Shown: piece after piece, positions 9,642 to 17,710 of the stretch
Layout: the number at the start of each line of letters is the position of its first letter
Position numbering within the stretch: the first letter of the stretch is position 1
Source: Roseobacter sp.
Lineage (GTDB): Bacteria; Pseudomonadota; Alphaproteobacteria; Rhodobacterales; Rhodobacteraceae
Assembly (NCBI GenBank): GCA_002731875.1
Contig: PCCY01000035.1
Coordinates: 1-64,000 of the forward strand
Direction of reading: 5' to 3'
Length of the DNA stretch: 64,000 nt
The notes under the pieces: generated by a model
What the model was told of the DNA's origin: nothing
Database searches by the model: none
What the model saw: only the letters and a program-made list of their open reading frames with translations
Made by a program: the position numbers and the translations under genes

Positions 9642-10040
9642 ATGCCCCTTGAATTTTCGCGTTTATCCGCGGCCATCGCTGCCGCCATCTTTTTGCCTGC
9701 CCCGGCTCTTTGGGCCGAGGCCTCCGATTATGCCGTTGAACTGGTCGAAACGACGTATCGCGTCGGCGGCGATGCGGTGCTGACCCTTCGATTGACCGAC
9801 CTGCGTGACCAGCAAGCCGTGGCGGATGCGATCATCTTTGCGACCCGGCTGGATATGGAGCCTGAGGGCATGGCCATGATGACGTCCCCCTTGGCACCGC
9901 TCCCGACGGAGAAATCGGGTGAATACCGGTTTTCTGCGGACCTTTCCATGAAGGGCAGCTGGCAAATGTCTGTCGCAGCCAAGATCCAGGGGGAAGTCGA
10001 AACCGTTTCGGCTCGCATCATCCTGGAGGTGCAGGAATGA
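9642..10040 (+). CDS. FixH/YtkA-like periplasmic protein
   Basis: 132 residues from the ATG at 9642; the frame is open upstream but the signal peptide begins here (MPLEFSRLSAAIAAAIFLPA, cut near WAEA). The mature part has an immunoglobulin-like fold signature of the YtkA/FixH type: YRVGGDAVLTLRLTD, then a Met-rich EPEGMAMMTSPLAPLP segment and SGEYRFSADLSMKGSW. Such small proteins commonly precede CusB-type adaptors in alphaproteobacteria and may bring Cu(I) to the efflux pump through the Met residues. The gene overlaps the next by four bases (ATGA), so it is translationally coupled to cusB. Confidence 0.8.
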   Translation: MPLEFSRLSAAIAAAIFLPAPALWAEASDYAVELVETTYRVGGDAVLTLRLTDLRDQQAVADAIIFATRLDMEPEGMAMMTSPLAPLPTEKSGEYRFSADLSMKGSWQMSVAAKIQGEVETVSARIILEVQE

Positions 10041-11482
10041 GCGCGTATAGCAAACTCTTTATGGCCGGAGCCATCGGCGCGGCCGCCGGTTGGGCGGGCT
10101 TGTCGGCGGGTGGCAAGGGTTGGACCCCCGCCCGTCTGGGCGATGAAGCCCAGATGTTTCTTGCCGCAATGATAGGCACCGACGCCAAAGCCATGCCCGC
10201 GCCGGTGCCCCCGGCATCGGGGTCCGTGATCTATTACCGTCATCCGGATGATACGCCCGCTTGGTCGGCAGGCCCGACCAGCACGGCGGATGGTCGCCCC
10301 TATATCGCTGTGCTCGCCAGCCAGGATGTGTCCTTCGAGCCCGTCACCAAAGACAACGCTGCGACTGTGGCGGCTGATACGGGCGAACGCACGATCCTGT
10401 ATTATCGCCACCCCATGGGCCTTCCCGATACCTCGCCGGTGCCCAAAAAGGATTCGATGAACATGGACTACCTGCCGGTGTATGCCGATGAATCCTCCGA
10501 CGCGGGTACGGTCACGATCTCGCCGGGAAAGCTGCAACGCACGGGCGTGCGGACCGCCGAGGCAGTGTCGGCACCCATGGTGATGCCGGTGCGGGCACCG
10601 GGCATCGTGGAGCTGGATGACCGCAGGATCAGCGTCATATCCTTGCGGGCTGATGCCTTTGTCGAACAAGTCGAGGACGTGACAATCGGTTCGACCGTCA
10701 CCGCAGGGGCCCCGCTGGCAATGCTCTATTCCCCCGAGATTGCCGCCGCCGCTGCTCTCTATGTCTCGGATCTGCGCAGTGGTGCAGGGCGCGCCAAGGG
10801 CAGCCGCCAAAGGCTGGCGAACCTCGGGGTACCGCCTGCGGTGATCGAGGGGATAACCGCGGACAAAAGCCCGCCGGTCAACACCCCGCTGATCGCGCCC
10901 CTTTCAGGCGTGGTAATGGAAAGAATGGCTGTGCAGGGAATGATGTCGCCCGCCGGCGCGCCCCTGTTTCGCATCGCCGATACCTCGGTGGTCTGGGTGA
11001 TGGCCGAGGTGCCTGAATCCTCGCTTGCTGGCCTGTCACGCGGCACGCCGGCCACGATCTCTTTCCCGGCGTTGCCCGGCGAGACCTTTCAAGGCAGCAT
11101 CAACGAGATTTATCCGGCCGTGGATATGCAAACCAGAACCGCGCGGGTGCGGATCGAATTGCCAAATCAGGACGGGCGGCTCTTGGTCAATATGTTTGCC
11201 GATGTCGAAATGGCGTCAGGTGACGCGACCCCGGTGGTGCAGGTACCAAAGACTGCCGTGATCGACACCGGCGACCGTCAGGTCGTGATCCGCGATATGG
11301 GTGACGGAAAATTCGCGCCGCAGGATGTGGTGATCGGACGGCAGGGCGACGGCATGGTTGAAATCCGCAAAGGGATCGCAAGCGGCGAACGTATCGTCAC
11401 AACGTCCACCTTCCTGATTGACGCCGAAAGCAACTTGAACGCGGCGCTCGCGGCTCTGGTGACGCCGGAGGCCACAGAATGA
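10037..11482 (+). CDS. cusB: Copper/silver RND efflux periplasmic adaptor (CusB family)
   Basis: 481 residues with an N-terminal membrane/signal segment. Residues about 60-155 carry two consecutive heavy-metal-binding modules: YYRHPDDTPAW and, better conserved, YYRHPMGLPDTSPVPKKDSM followed by NMDYLPVY. The membrane-fusion body follows: beta-barrel and lipoyl halves (TVTAGAPLAMLYSPEI, LIAPLSGVVMERMAVQG), an alpha-hairpin rich in Ala, and the C-terminal domain. Adaptors of this type link the inner-membrane RND pump to an outer-membrane channel and pass Cu(I)/Ag(I) to it. The gene overlaps both neighbours by four bases (ATGA). No TolC-like outer-membrane factor follows in the operon, so one must be supplied from elsewhere. 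Confidence 0.93.
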   Translation: MSAYSKLFMAGAIGAAAGWAGLSAGGKGWTPARLGDEAQMFLAAMIGTDAKAMPAPVPPASGSVIYYRHPDDTPAWSAGPTSTADGRPYIAVLASQDVSFEPVTKDNAATVAADTGERTILYYRHPMGLPDTSPVPKKDSMNMDYLPVYADESSDAGTVTISPGKLQRTGVRTAEAVSAPMVMPVRAPGIVELDDRRISVISLRADAFVEQVEDVTIGSTVTAGAPLAMLYSPEIAAAAALYVSDLRSGAGRAKGSRQRLANLGVPPAVIEGITADKSPPVNTPLIAPLSGVVMERMAVQGMMSPAGAPLFRIADTSVVWVMAEVPESSLAGLSRGTPATISFPALPGETFQGSINEIYPAVDMQTRTARVRIELPNQDGRLLVNMFADVEMASGDATPVVQVPKTAVIDTGDRQVVIRDMGDGKFAPQDVVIGRQGDGMVEIRKGIASGERIVTTSTFLIDAESNLNAALAALVTPEATE

Positions 11483-14400
11483 TCGGGCGTATCATAACAT
11501 GGTCGGCGCGCAATCTGATGCTGGTGTTCTTCGCCACTGCATTGATCGTCGGTGCCGGCATCTGGTCGTTGCGCACTTTGCCGATTGACGCCATCCCCGA
11601 CCTGTCGGATGTGCAGGTTATCGTGTTGACCAACTATCCCGGTCAGGCCCCGCAGGTGGTCGAGGATCAGGTCACCTACCCGCTGACCTCGGCGATGCTC
11701 ACGGTGCCGCGGTCAAGGGTGGTGCGGGGTTTTTCCTTTTTTGGAATTTCGTTTGTTTACATCATCTTCGAAGACGGGGTGGATCCTTATTGGGCCCGCT
11801 CGCGGGTGCTGGAATATCTGAACGCCGCCGCCGCCAACCTGCCCCAGGGTGTCACCCCTGCCCTTGGCCCCGATGCAACGGGTGTGGGCTGGGTCTATCA
11901 GTATGCGGTAACCGGCGAAAACCTGTCGTTGGCAGAACTGCGTACCCTGCAGGATTGGGTGGTACGCTTTGGCGTCAGCCGCGCCGAGGGGGTGTCCGAA
12001 GTCGCGAGTGTCGGCGGCTTCGTCAAGCAATATTCGGTCACCGTCGATCCGGTTCGGATGCGCGCCCAAGGCATTACCCTGTCGGACATTGGCAAAGCCG
12101 TGGCCTCAAGCAACATGGACACCGGCGGCCGCACCGTGGAGCTTTCGGAATTCGAATTCATGGTCCGCGGCCGCGGCTATTTGTCGGGAACCGAAGACAT
12201 CGGCAACATCACTTTGCGCAGCGTTGCGGGCGTGCCGATCCTGTTGCGCGATGTTGCGCGCATAGAGATCGTCCCAGATGGGCGGCGCGGCATTACAGAA
12301 CTGAACGGGGAAGGTGAAGTCGCAAGCGGTATCGTGCTGCAACGGGTGGGGGCCAATGCACTGGACGTTATCGAGAACGCCAAGTCCGAGCTGGATGCAA
12401 TCGCCCAAAGCCTGCCCGAGGGCACCCAAATTGTCCCGGTTTACGACCGTTCGAACCTGATCCTTTCAGCGATCAAGACGCTCAAGACCACATTGCTGGA
12501 AGAAAGCCTTGTGGTGGCGGCCGTGACGATCTTGTTTCTGCTTCACATGCGATCGGCATTGGTGGCGATCGTAATGCTTCCCGTGGGCTTGCTGATCGCA
12601 TTTACCGCGATGAAGACGCTGGGGATCGGGGCCAATATCATGAGCCTTGGCGGTATTGCCATCGCCATCGGAGCGATGATCGATGCCGCCATCGTGATGA
12701 TCGAAAACGCGCATAAGCACCTTGAACGCGCGGCCCCCGGCAAGCCCCGCATCGAGGTGCTGATCGAAGCGGCGACCGAAGTCGGCCCCGCGTTGTTTTT
12801 CAGTCTTCTGATCATCACCGTGTCGTTCCTTCCGATCTTTTCGCTTGAGGGTCAGGAAGGCCGGATGTTTGGCCCGCTGGCCTATACCAAAACATTCTCG
12901 ATGGCGGCTGCGGCGTTCTTGTCGGTCACATTGGTACCGGCACTGATGGTGGTATTCGTGCGCGGACGGATCATTCCTGAACACAAAAATCCGGTGAACC
13001 GCTTTTTGATCGCGGTCTATCGACCGGTTATCACCGGCGTGCTGAAGGCCAAGGCACTGACCATCGTCATAGCGCTGGCCGCTCTTGTCGTCACGATTTG
13101 GCCCGCGCGACAATTGGGGTCGGAATTCATGCCGACCCTGAACGAGGGTACCTTGATGTATATGCCAACCACCCTACCCGGCCTGTCGGTGACAAAAGCC
13201 GCAGAGCTGATGCAAACGCAAGACCGGATCATCAAGTCCTTTCCCGAGGTTCTGACGGTGTTCGGCAAGGCCGGACGCGCCCTTACCGCGACTGACCCCG
13301 CGCCGACGTCCATGTTTGAGACCATCATACAGCTGCGCCCGGAAGAAGAATGGCGCCCGGGCGTCACGACAGAAAGCTTGCGTCAGGAAATGGACGCGGC
13401 GCTACAGTTTCCCGGTGTCTCGAACGCTTGGACCATGCCGATCCGTGCGCGGATTGATATGCTTTCCACGGGTATCCGCACGCCGGTGGGGATCAAGGTC
13501 TATGGCGACAACCTGACAGAAATGGCGAAAGTCGCCCGAGAGGTGGAAGCAGTCGTGCGCACGGTACCCGGTACCACCAGCGCCTATGCGGAACGGGTGA
13601 TCGGCGGGTATTACCTGGATATCACCCCGGACCGGGCGGCGTTGGGCCGTTACGGCCTGTCCGTCCAGGATGTGCAGGAAGTCATCGGCATGGCCTTGGG
13701 GGCCAAGGCCATCACCCAGACCGTCGAGGGGCGCGAGCGCTACAACGTGGCGGTGCGCTACCCCGCCGCGCTGCGCTCGGACCCCGAGGCGATCGGACGC
13801 GAGGTACAGGTCGCCTTGCCCGGTGGCGGCACGATTCCCCTGGGCGACGTCGCCACGATCGAGCGCAAGCGCGGGGCCACGTCGATCCGAACCGAGAACG
13901 GGCAGTTGGCGGTCTATATCTTCGTTGACATTGCAGGGCGCGATCTGGGTGGTTTTGTGGCTGACGCGCAGGCGGCGGTGGCGGCTTCGGTCACTCTCCC
14001 GCAAGGCTATTCGCTGGGATGGAGCGGCCAGTTCGAGTATCTGGAACGCGCCAAACAGCGGCTTGCTATTGTGGTACCGTTGACCTTGGCGTTGATCTTC
14101 CTGCTGCTTTTTCTCAACTTCCGCCGTCTGACAGAAACCTTGATTGTCATGCTTTCGTTACCCTTTGCCCTTGTCGGGGGGATCTGGCTGATGTGGTTCA
14201 TGGGATTCAACATGTCTGTCGCGGTCGCCGTCGGGTTCATCGCGCTGGCAGGGGTCGCGGCAGAGACGGGTGTAATCATGCTGATCTATCTTGACCACGC
14301 CCTGACCGAAGCCAAGGACCGCGCCAAGGGCCGCGATCTCACCCGAGAGGAGCTGTATGCCGCGATCATGGTCGGTGCCGTTGATCGCGTGAGACCCAAA

Positions 14401-14622
14401 ATGATGACCGTTGTGGCAATCATGGCAGGTCTGATGCCGATCCTTTGGGCTCACGGCACCGGCTCCGAGATCATGCAGCGGATTGCTGTGCCCATGATTG
14501 GAGGGATGATTTCCTCAACGCTGCTGACGCTGATCGTAATCCCCGCCGTTTACGGTGTTATCAAAGGTTGGCGTCTGCAAAGCGCACACATGAATCACCC
14601 GGTTGCGCCGAAAGCCGTGTGA
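11479..14622 (+). CDS. cusA: Copper/silver RND efflux pump (CusA family)
   Basis: 1047 residues, the full length of heavy-metal RND pumps, with twelve predicted membrane helices and two large periplasmic loops. The RND hallmark is present (GGIAIAIGAMIDAAIVMIEN, including the acidic proton-relay region). The three methionines that bind Cu(I) in E. coli CusA (M573, M623, M672) are all conserved at the matching spacing: M562 (LMYMPTTLPG), M612 (PAPTSMFETI) and M661 (RIDMLSTGI). This places the pump in the Cu/Ag rather than the Zn/Co/Cd branch. It exports metal from periplasm or cytoplasm by proton antiport with CusB. Start overlaps cusB by ATGA. Confidence 0.95.
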   Translation: MIGRIITWSARNLMLVFFATALIVGAGIWSLRTLPIDAIPDLSDVQVIVLTNYPGQAPQVVEDQVTYPLTSAMLTVPRSRVVRGFSFFGISFVYIIFEDGVDPYWARSRVLEYLNAAAANLPQGVTPALGPDATGVGWVYQYAVTGENLSLAELRTLQDWVVRFGVSRAEGVSEVASVGGFVKQYSVTVDPVRMRAQGITLSDIGKAVASSNMDTGGRTVELSEFEFMVRGRGYLSGTEDIGNITLRSVAGVPILLRDVARIEIVPDGRRGITELNGEGEVASGIVLQRVGANALDVIENAKSELDAIAQSLPEGTQIVPVYDRSNLILSAIKTLKTTLLEESLVVAAVTILFLLHMRSALVAIVMLPVGLLIAFTAMKTLGIGANIMSLGGIAIAIGAMIDAAIVMIENAHKHLERAAPGKPRIEVLIEAATEVGPALFFSLLIITVSFLPIFSLEGQEGRMFGPLAYTKTFSMAAAAFLSVTLVPALMVVFVRGRIIPEHKNPVNRFLIAVYRPVITGVLKAKALTIVIALAALVVTIWPARQLGSEFMPTLNEGTLMYMPTTLPGLSVTKAAELMQTQDRIIKSFPEVLTVFGKAGRALTATDPAPTSMFETIIQLRPEEEWRPGVTTESLRQEMDAALQFPGVSNAWTMPIRARIDMLSTGIRTPVGIKVYGDNLTEMAKVAREVEAVVRTVPGTTSAYAERVIGGYYLDITPDRAALGRYGLSVQDVQEVIGMALGAKAITQTVEGRERYNVAVRYPAALRSDPEAIGREVQVALPGGGTIPLGDVATIERKRGATSIRTENGQLAVYIFVDIAGRDLGGFVADAQAAVAASVTLPQGYSLGWSGQFEYLERAKQRLAIVVPLTLALIFLLLFLNFRRLTETLIVMLSLPFALVGGIWLMWFMGFNMSVAVAVGFIALAGVAAETGVIMLIYLDHALTEAKDRAKGRDLTREELYAAIMVGAVDRVRPKMMTVVAIMAGLMPILWAHGTGSEIMQRIAVPMIGGMISSTLLTLIVIPAVYGVIKGWRLQSAHMNHPVAPKAV

Positions 14623-15121
14623 TACGGTGACTTAGCGCGCTTCGAGGAGGATACTGCAAAAAACAGGCGGCGGCGAAGGGCGTGGTTACAGCCTTCGCCG
14701 CTCTGTAAACTTGCTCCGGTACCACCACCTTTCCAAAAAATTGTGGTTTTATTGATCGAGAACAAAGTCGAGATTCTTCCTGCGCGTATTGTGCAAGAAC
14801 TTCACCCCAAGCGAAGGAGGAATAGCTACTCGTTAAACCCTCGGCATAGAATGTGACGCATATGCAGACCGGGTACCGGTCTTGATCCCTTCGCCGATTG
14901 CCCCCGGATGCACCGCAATAACCTGCACGAAGCGGCTCCACGCCCAGCCAGAGAACCAATTCGCCGCCGACGGCCCTTCGCAGGGCACAGCGGTTTCCAG
15001 GCATGAGGTTCCGCCGAACCATCTCGGCGTGAAATACCACGGTCCGCGCGACCGCCGAGTGCTGCCCCAGCCCAATCCGGCAGTCTTTCTGCCGTTCGTT
15101 ACCACAAGGAAGGAGTTCCAA
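14623..15121. other. Intergenic region after cusA, with inverted repeat
   Basis: 499 bases. A 10-bp perfect inverted repeat (GCGGCGAAGG at 14670-14679 and its complement at 14692-14701) lies 48 bases past the cusA stop and may end the cus transcript, though no T-run follows on the plus strand (on the minus strand a run of six T follows a few bases after the stem). The remainder must contain the promoter of the CBS-BON gene. Long open frames here are in shadow or lack start signals. Confidence 0.5.
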
Positions 15122-15814
15122 ATGCAAGCTCAAGACATCATGACCAGAAACGTCATATCCGCCAATGTCGATGTGACCGTGGAAGAAATCGCCGCACTTA
15201 TGATGGAAAACCACATCAGTGGCGTGCCCATACTGGACGAAGACGGGGCAGTAACCGGCCTCATCAGCGAAGGCGATTTGATGCGACGGGTAGAAGGATC
15301 GGGCTCTGCCCCCAAATCCTGGTGGCTTTCGCTGTTTTCGTGGTCCGAAAGCACCGCGCGGGATTTCATCAAGATGCGGAGTCACCGCGCCAAGGACATC
15401 ATGACGCGCAACGTTCATGTCGTAGCTCCCGATACGCCCGTCGCTGATATTGCACGGCTGTTGGAGAAAAAGCGCATCAAGCGCGTGCCAGTCGTCGAAA
15501 ATGACAGGGTTGTCGGTATCGTTAGTCGGGGCAACCTGATGCAAGCCCTAGCAAGCATTCCCAAGGTGACGCTTGACCCATCGATATCCAACCGTGAAAA
15601 GCGCGAGGTCGTGATGGGCGCGCTGGCGCAGGTACCGGGGCTGAACCCGGCGCACCTGAATGTCGTGGTCGAGGGCGATCGCGTCGATGTCTGGGGGCTT
15701 GCCGACTCGGATGCTGTGGAAAAGGCCGCTTCGGTCGCTCTCGACAATATTGATGGTCTCGGTGAAGTGTCCGTCAACCTGGGACGCATACCGAACTATG
15801 TCTGGGGAATTTAG
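15122..15814 (+). CDS. CBS-pair and BON domain protein
   Basis: 230 residues from the ATG at 15122, preceded by a strong AAGGAG. CBS domain 1 is about residues 1-60 (AQDIMTRNVISANVDVTVEE, then GVPILDEDGAVTGLISEGDL), CBS 2 about 90-150 (AKDIMTRNVHVVAPDTP, RVPVVENDRVVGIVSRGNL) and a BON domain about 155-225. CBS pairs bind adenosine nucleotides such as AMP/ATP; BON domains contact membranes or ligands. Proteins of this form are usually linked to stress or energy-state sensing. No signal peptide, so cytoplasmic. Stands alone after cusA on the same strand but 499 bases away; its target is unknown. Confidence 0.9.
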   Translation: MQAQDIMTRNVISANVDVTVEEIAALMMENHISGVPILDEDGAVTGLISEGDLMRRVEGSGSAPKSWWLSLFSWSESTARDFIKMRSHRAKDIMTRNVHVVAPDTPVADIARLLEKKRIKRVPVVENDRVVGIVSRGNLMQALASIPKVTLDPSISNREKREVVMGALAQVPGLNPAHLNVVVEGDRVDVWGLADSDAVEKAASVALDNIDGLGEVSVNLGRIPNYVWGI

Positions 15815-15821
15815 CGCCTGC

Positions 15822-15906
15822 TGTGACAAAGGCGTCTGGATCATCATCAACCAAGGCTTTGAGGCAGCAACCCTGCCGGCATTTGATCCAGACGCCTTGC
15901 GTCACA
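15822..15906. repeat. Nested inverted repeat just past the CBS-BON gene
   Basis: A 15-bp perfect stem (AAGGCGTCTGGATCA at 15829-15843, complement at 15884-15898) is extended by a second arm (TGTGAC at 15822-15827, GTCACA at 15901-15906), and the 40-base loop holds a further small hairpin (GGCAG/CTGCC). It begins 7 bases past a stop codon, so it may act as a transcript end or stabiliser, but there is no T-run. Its size (85 bp, terminal arms over 20 bp) also fits a miniature mobile element. No flanking duplication is seen. Confidence 0.6.
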
Positions 15907-16011
15907 TATCTGCGCGCCAAGATGCGAAACAATGTACATCCGTCGCCGAACCGCTCGCGACATCGTAGAACCTCGGCGACCCGGATGCGTTCAGCACCTA
16001 GGAAGCGACGA

Positions 16012-16020
16012 CAAATCAAG
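16012..16020. repeat. Target site duplication, left copy (IS256 element)
   Basis: CAAATCAAG directly before the left inverted repeat; an identical copy follows the right inverted repeat at 17397-17405. Confidence 0.85.
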
Positions 16021-17396
16021 GAGAAACGCGCGAAAGTTGGTGATGGCCTGAGGTGCGGCATATCATGGCGGTGTTCAGACGCCGTCAATTCTCTGGTGAG
16101 AAAAGGATATGCCACATGTCAGAGACTACCATCACCTAACTGCCCGATCCATCGGGTTTTTCATCCGACCCATTCACGGACGTTCTACGCGATGGCGCGC
16201 GCAAGCTGATCGAACAGGCGATCCATGCCGAGCTGGCCGCACTGATGAACGCCTTTTCCAAAGAAAAGCTCGAAGATGGTCGTGCCCGCCTGGTGCACCA
16301 TGGACACTTACCCGAACGCGAGGTGATGACCGGCATTGGTCCAGTGCCGGTGAAAGTGCCGCGCGTGCGGGATCGGGGCGTTGGCGAAGACAAGATCACC
16401 TTCACGCCCAGCATCCTGCCGCGCTATCTTCGCAAAGCGAAATCGGTCGAAGAACTGCTGCCGTGGCTTTACCTCAAGGGTGTGTCCACGGGCGATTTCA
16501 CCGAGGCCTTGGAGGCGCTGCTGGGCCCGTCTGCCACGGGCCTGTCCGCAAAGACCGTCACGCGACTGAAGGCCGACTGGTGGCAAGACTATGAGGCTTG
16601 GCAGAAACGCGACCTTGGCAGCCGGCGGTTTCTCTACATCTGGGCCGACGGAGTCTACTCCAAACCGCGGATGGCTGAAGAAAAGCAATGTGTTCTGGTG
16701 ATCGTCGGGGCGGATGAATATGGCCGTAAGGAGCTGCTGGCGATGACCGACGGTTTCCGCGAGAGCACGCAAAGCTGGCGTGAGGTGCTGCTCGATCTCA
16801 AGCGGCGCGGCCTGAAACAGGACCCCAAGCTGGCCATAGGCGACGGCGCTTTGGGGTTTTGGACGGCCTTGCGCGAGGTGTTCGCTACGACGCGGGAGCA
16901 GCGTTGCTGGGTCCACAAAACCATGAACGTGCTGAACGCGATGCCGAAATCCATCCAGGCCAAGGCCAAAGGTCATCTGCACGACATTTGGCAGGCTGAG
17001 ACAAAAGCCAAGGCGAACGCCGCCTTCGACTTCTTCGTCGAAACCTGCGGCGTGAAATGGGATAAGGCGGTCGCCAAGCTGGTCAAGGACAGGGACGCGC
17101 TGCTGACCTTCTATGACTATCCGGCGGAACACTGGAAACACATTCGGACGTCAAACTCAATCGAAAGCACATTCGCCACCGTCCGGCATCGTACAAAACG
17201 CACCAAGGGATGCCTCAGCCGCAAGACCGGTCTGGCCATGGCATTCAAGCTGATGATGTCGGCGCAGAAAAAATGGCGAAAGCTCGACGGGCAAAATCGC
17301 CTGCCCGAGATCATCCAAGGGATTGAGTTCCGAGACGGGATCCGCCAACTTCAAACCGCCGCCTGATCAGGCGTCACCAACTTTTGCCAATATCTC
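16021..17396 (+). mobile_element. IS256-family insertion sequence
   Basis: 1376 bp bounded by imperfect inverted repeats: the left end begins GAGAAACGCGCGAAAGTTGG (then TGA), and the complement of the right end begins GAGATATTGGCAAAAGTTGG (then TGA). Both ends are flanked by the same 9 bases, CAAATCAAG (16012-16020 and 17397-17405), the size of duplication IS256-family elements make. The intact duplication points to a fairly recent single insertion. The element encodes one DDE transposase, here with an early stop codon. Confidence 0.9.
16116..17366 (+). pseudogene. IS256-family transposase with premature stop at codon 8
   Basis: Read from the ATG at 16116 the frame gives seven codons (MSETTIT), a TAA at 16137-16139, then continues open and in frame to 17366 with typical IS256-family sequence. 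Without the stop the protein would be 416 residues. The next in-frame ATG is at 16245, giving a 373-residue product that lacks about 43 N-terminal residues. The catalytic triad is intact: first Asp in IWADGVYSK, second in AIGDGALGFW, Glu in NSIESTFATVR. A single CAA-to-TAA change would explain the stop. Whether the shortened protein is active cannot be told, so I list it as a likely pseudogene. Confidence 0.75.
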
Positions 17397-17405
17397 CAAA
17401 TCAAG
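17397..17405. repeat. Target site duplication, right copy (IS256 element)
   Basis: CAAATCAAG directly after the right inverted repeat, matching 16012-16020. Confidence 0.85.
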
Positions 17406-17576
17406 TCGACAACGCCAGCGCGTTCTGGTCCCTGGCGACGCACGCGCCGGTGTTCAAAAGGCACGGAAGGAATGGACCGACGCAACGAGCAAGCGGCGCA
17501 AGAGGGACCAATTGTCGTCGTCCGCTTCGATGTTTTCACGTCACTGCAAAAGAATTATCGTAATAGTCTGTTGTAT

Positions 17577-17590
17577 TGGCGGAGGAGGTG
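17577..17590. repeat. Island attachment site, distal copy
   Basis: 14-bp copy of the tRNA-Ser(UGA) 3' end (TGGCGGAGGAGGTG). It lies inside a 9-bp dyad, ATTGGCGGA ... TCCGCCAAT (17575-17599), absent from the tRNA-side copy. Confidence 0.75.
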
Positions 17591-17674
17591 TCCGCCAATG
17601 CAAATTCCATGAAGCGCTAAACAATCATATAATTCAATAATTTAAGACCCATTTACGTCTCGAATATTCCAGCG

Positions 17675-17709
17675 CCGTCCCCCATATTCCAGACAATAAT
17701 GGGGGACGG
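17675..17709. promoter_or_regulatory. Dyad over the integrase start region
   Basis: An 11-bp perfect inverted repeat, CCGTCCCCCAT (17675-17685) and ATGGGGGACGG (17699-17709), with a 13-base spacer. The right arm contains the likely ribosome-binding purines just before the ATG at 17711. It could be an operator or an RNA hairpin that hides the ribosome-binding site. Confidence 0.5.
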
Positions 17710-17710
17710 A

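Larger units (their letters stand above)
17406..17710. other. Non-coding stretch spanning the left island boundary
   Basis: 305 bases between the insertion sequence and the integrase gene. Removing the insertion sequence joins this DNA to 15907-16011. All three plus frames and the minus frame across the join give only short or stop-interrupted readings, none of which I recognise; a decayed gene is possible. The island attachment repeat lies at 17577-17590. Confidence 0.5.

Noticed and set aside
9728-10810. 360-codon open frame on the minus strand
   Set aside because: Overlaps the FixH-like protein and CusB on the other strand; no domain, no ribosome-binding site.
14561-15544. 327-codon open frame on the minus strand spanning the cusA-CBS gap
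   Set aside because: Covers the CBS-BON gene antisense and gives no recognisable domain in the non-overlapping part.
15774-17539. A gene reconstructed across the IS256 insertion
   Set aside because: Removing the element joins open frames on both strands, but none shows a domain or start signal, and one reading has in-frame stops; a decayed gene cannot be excluded.
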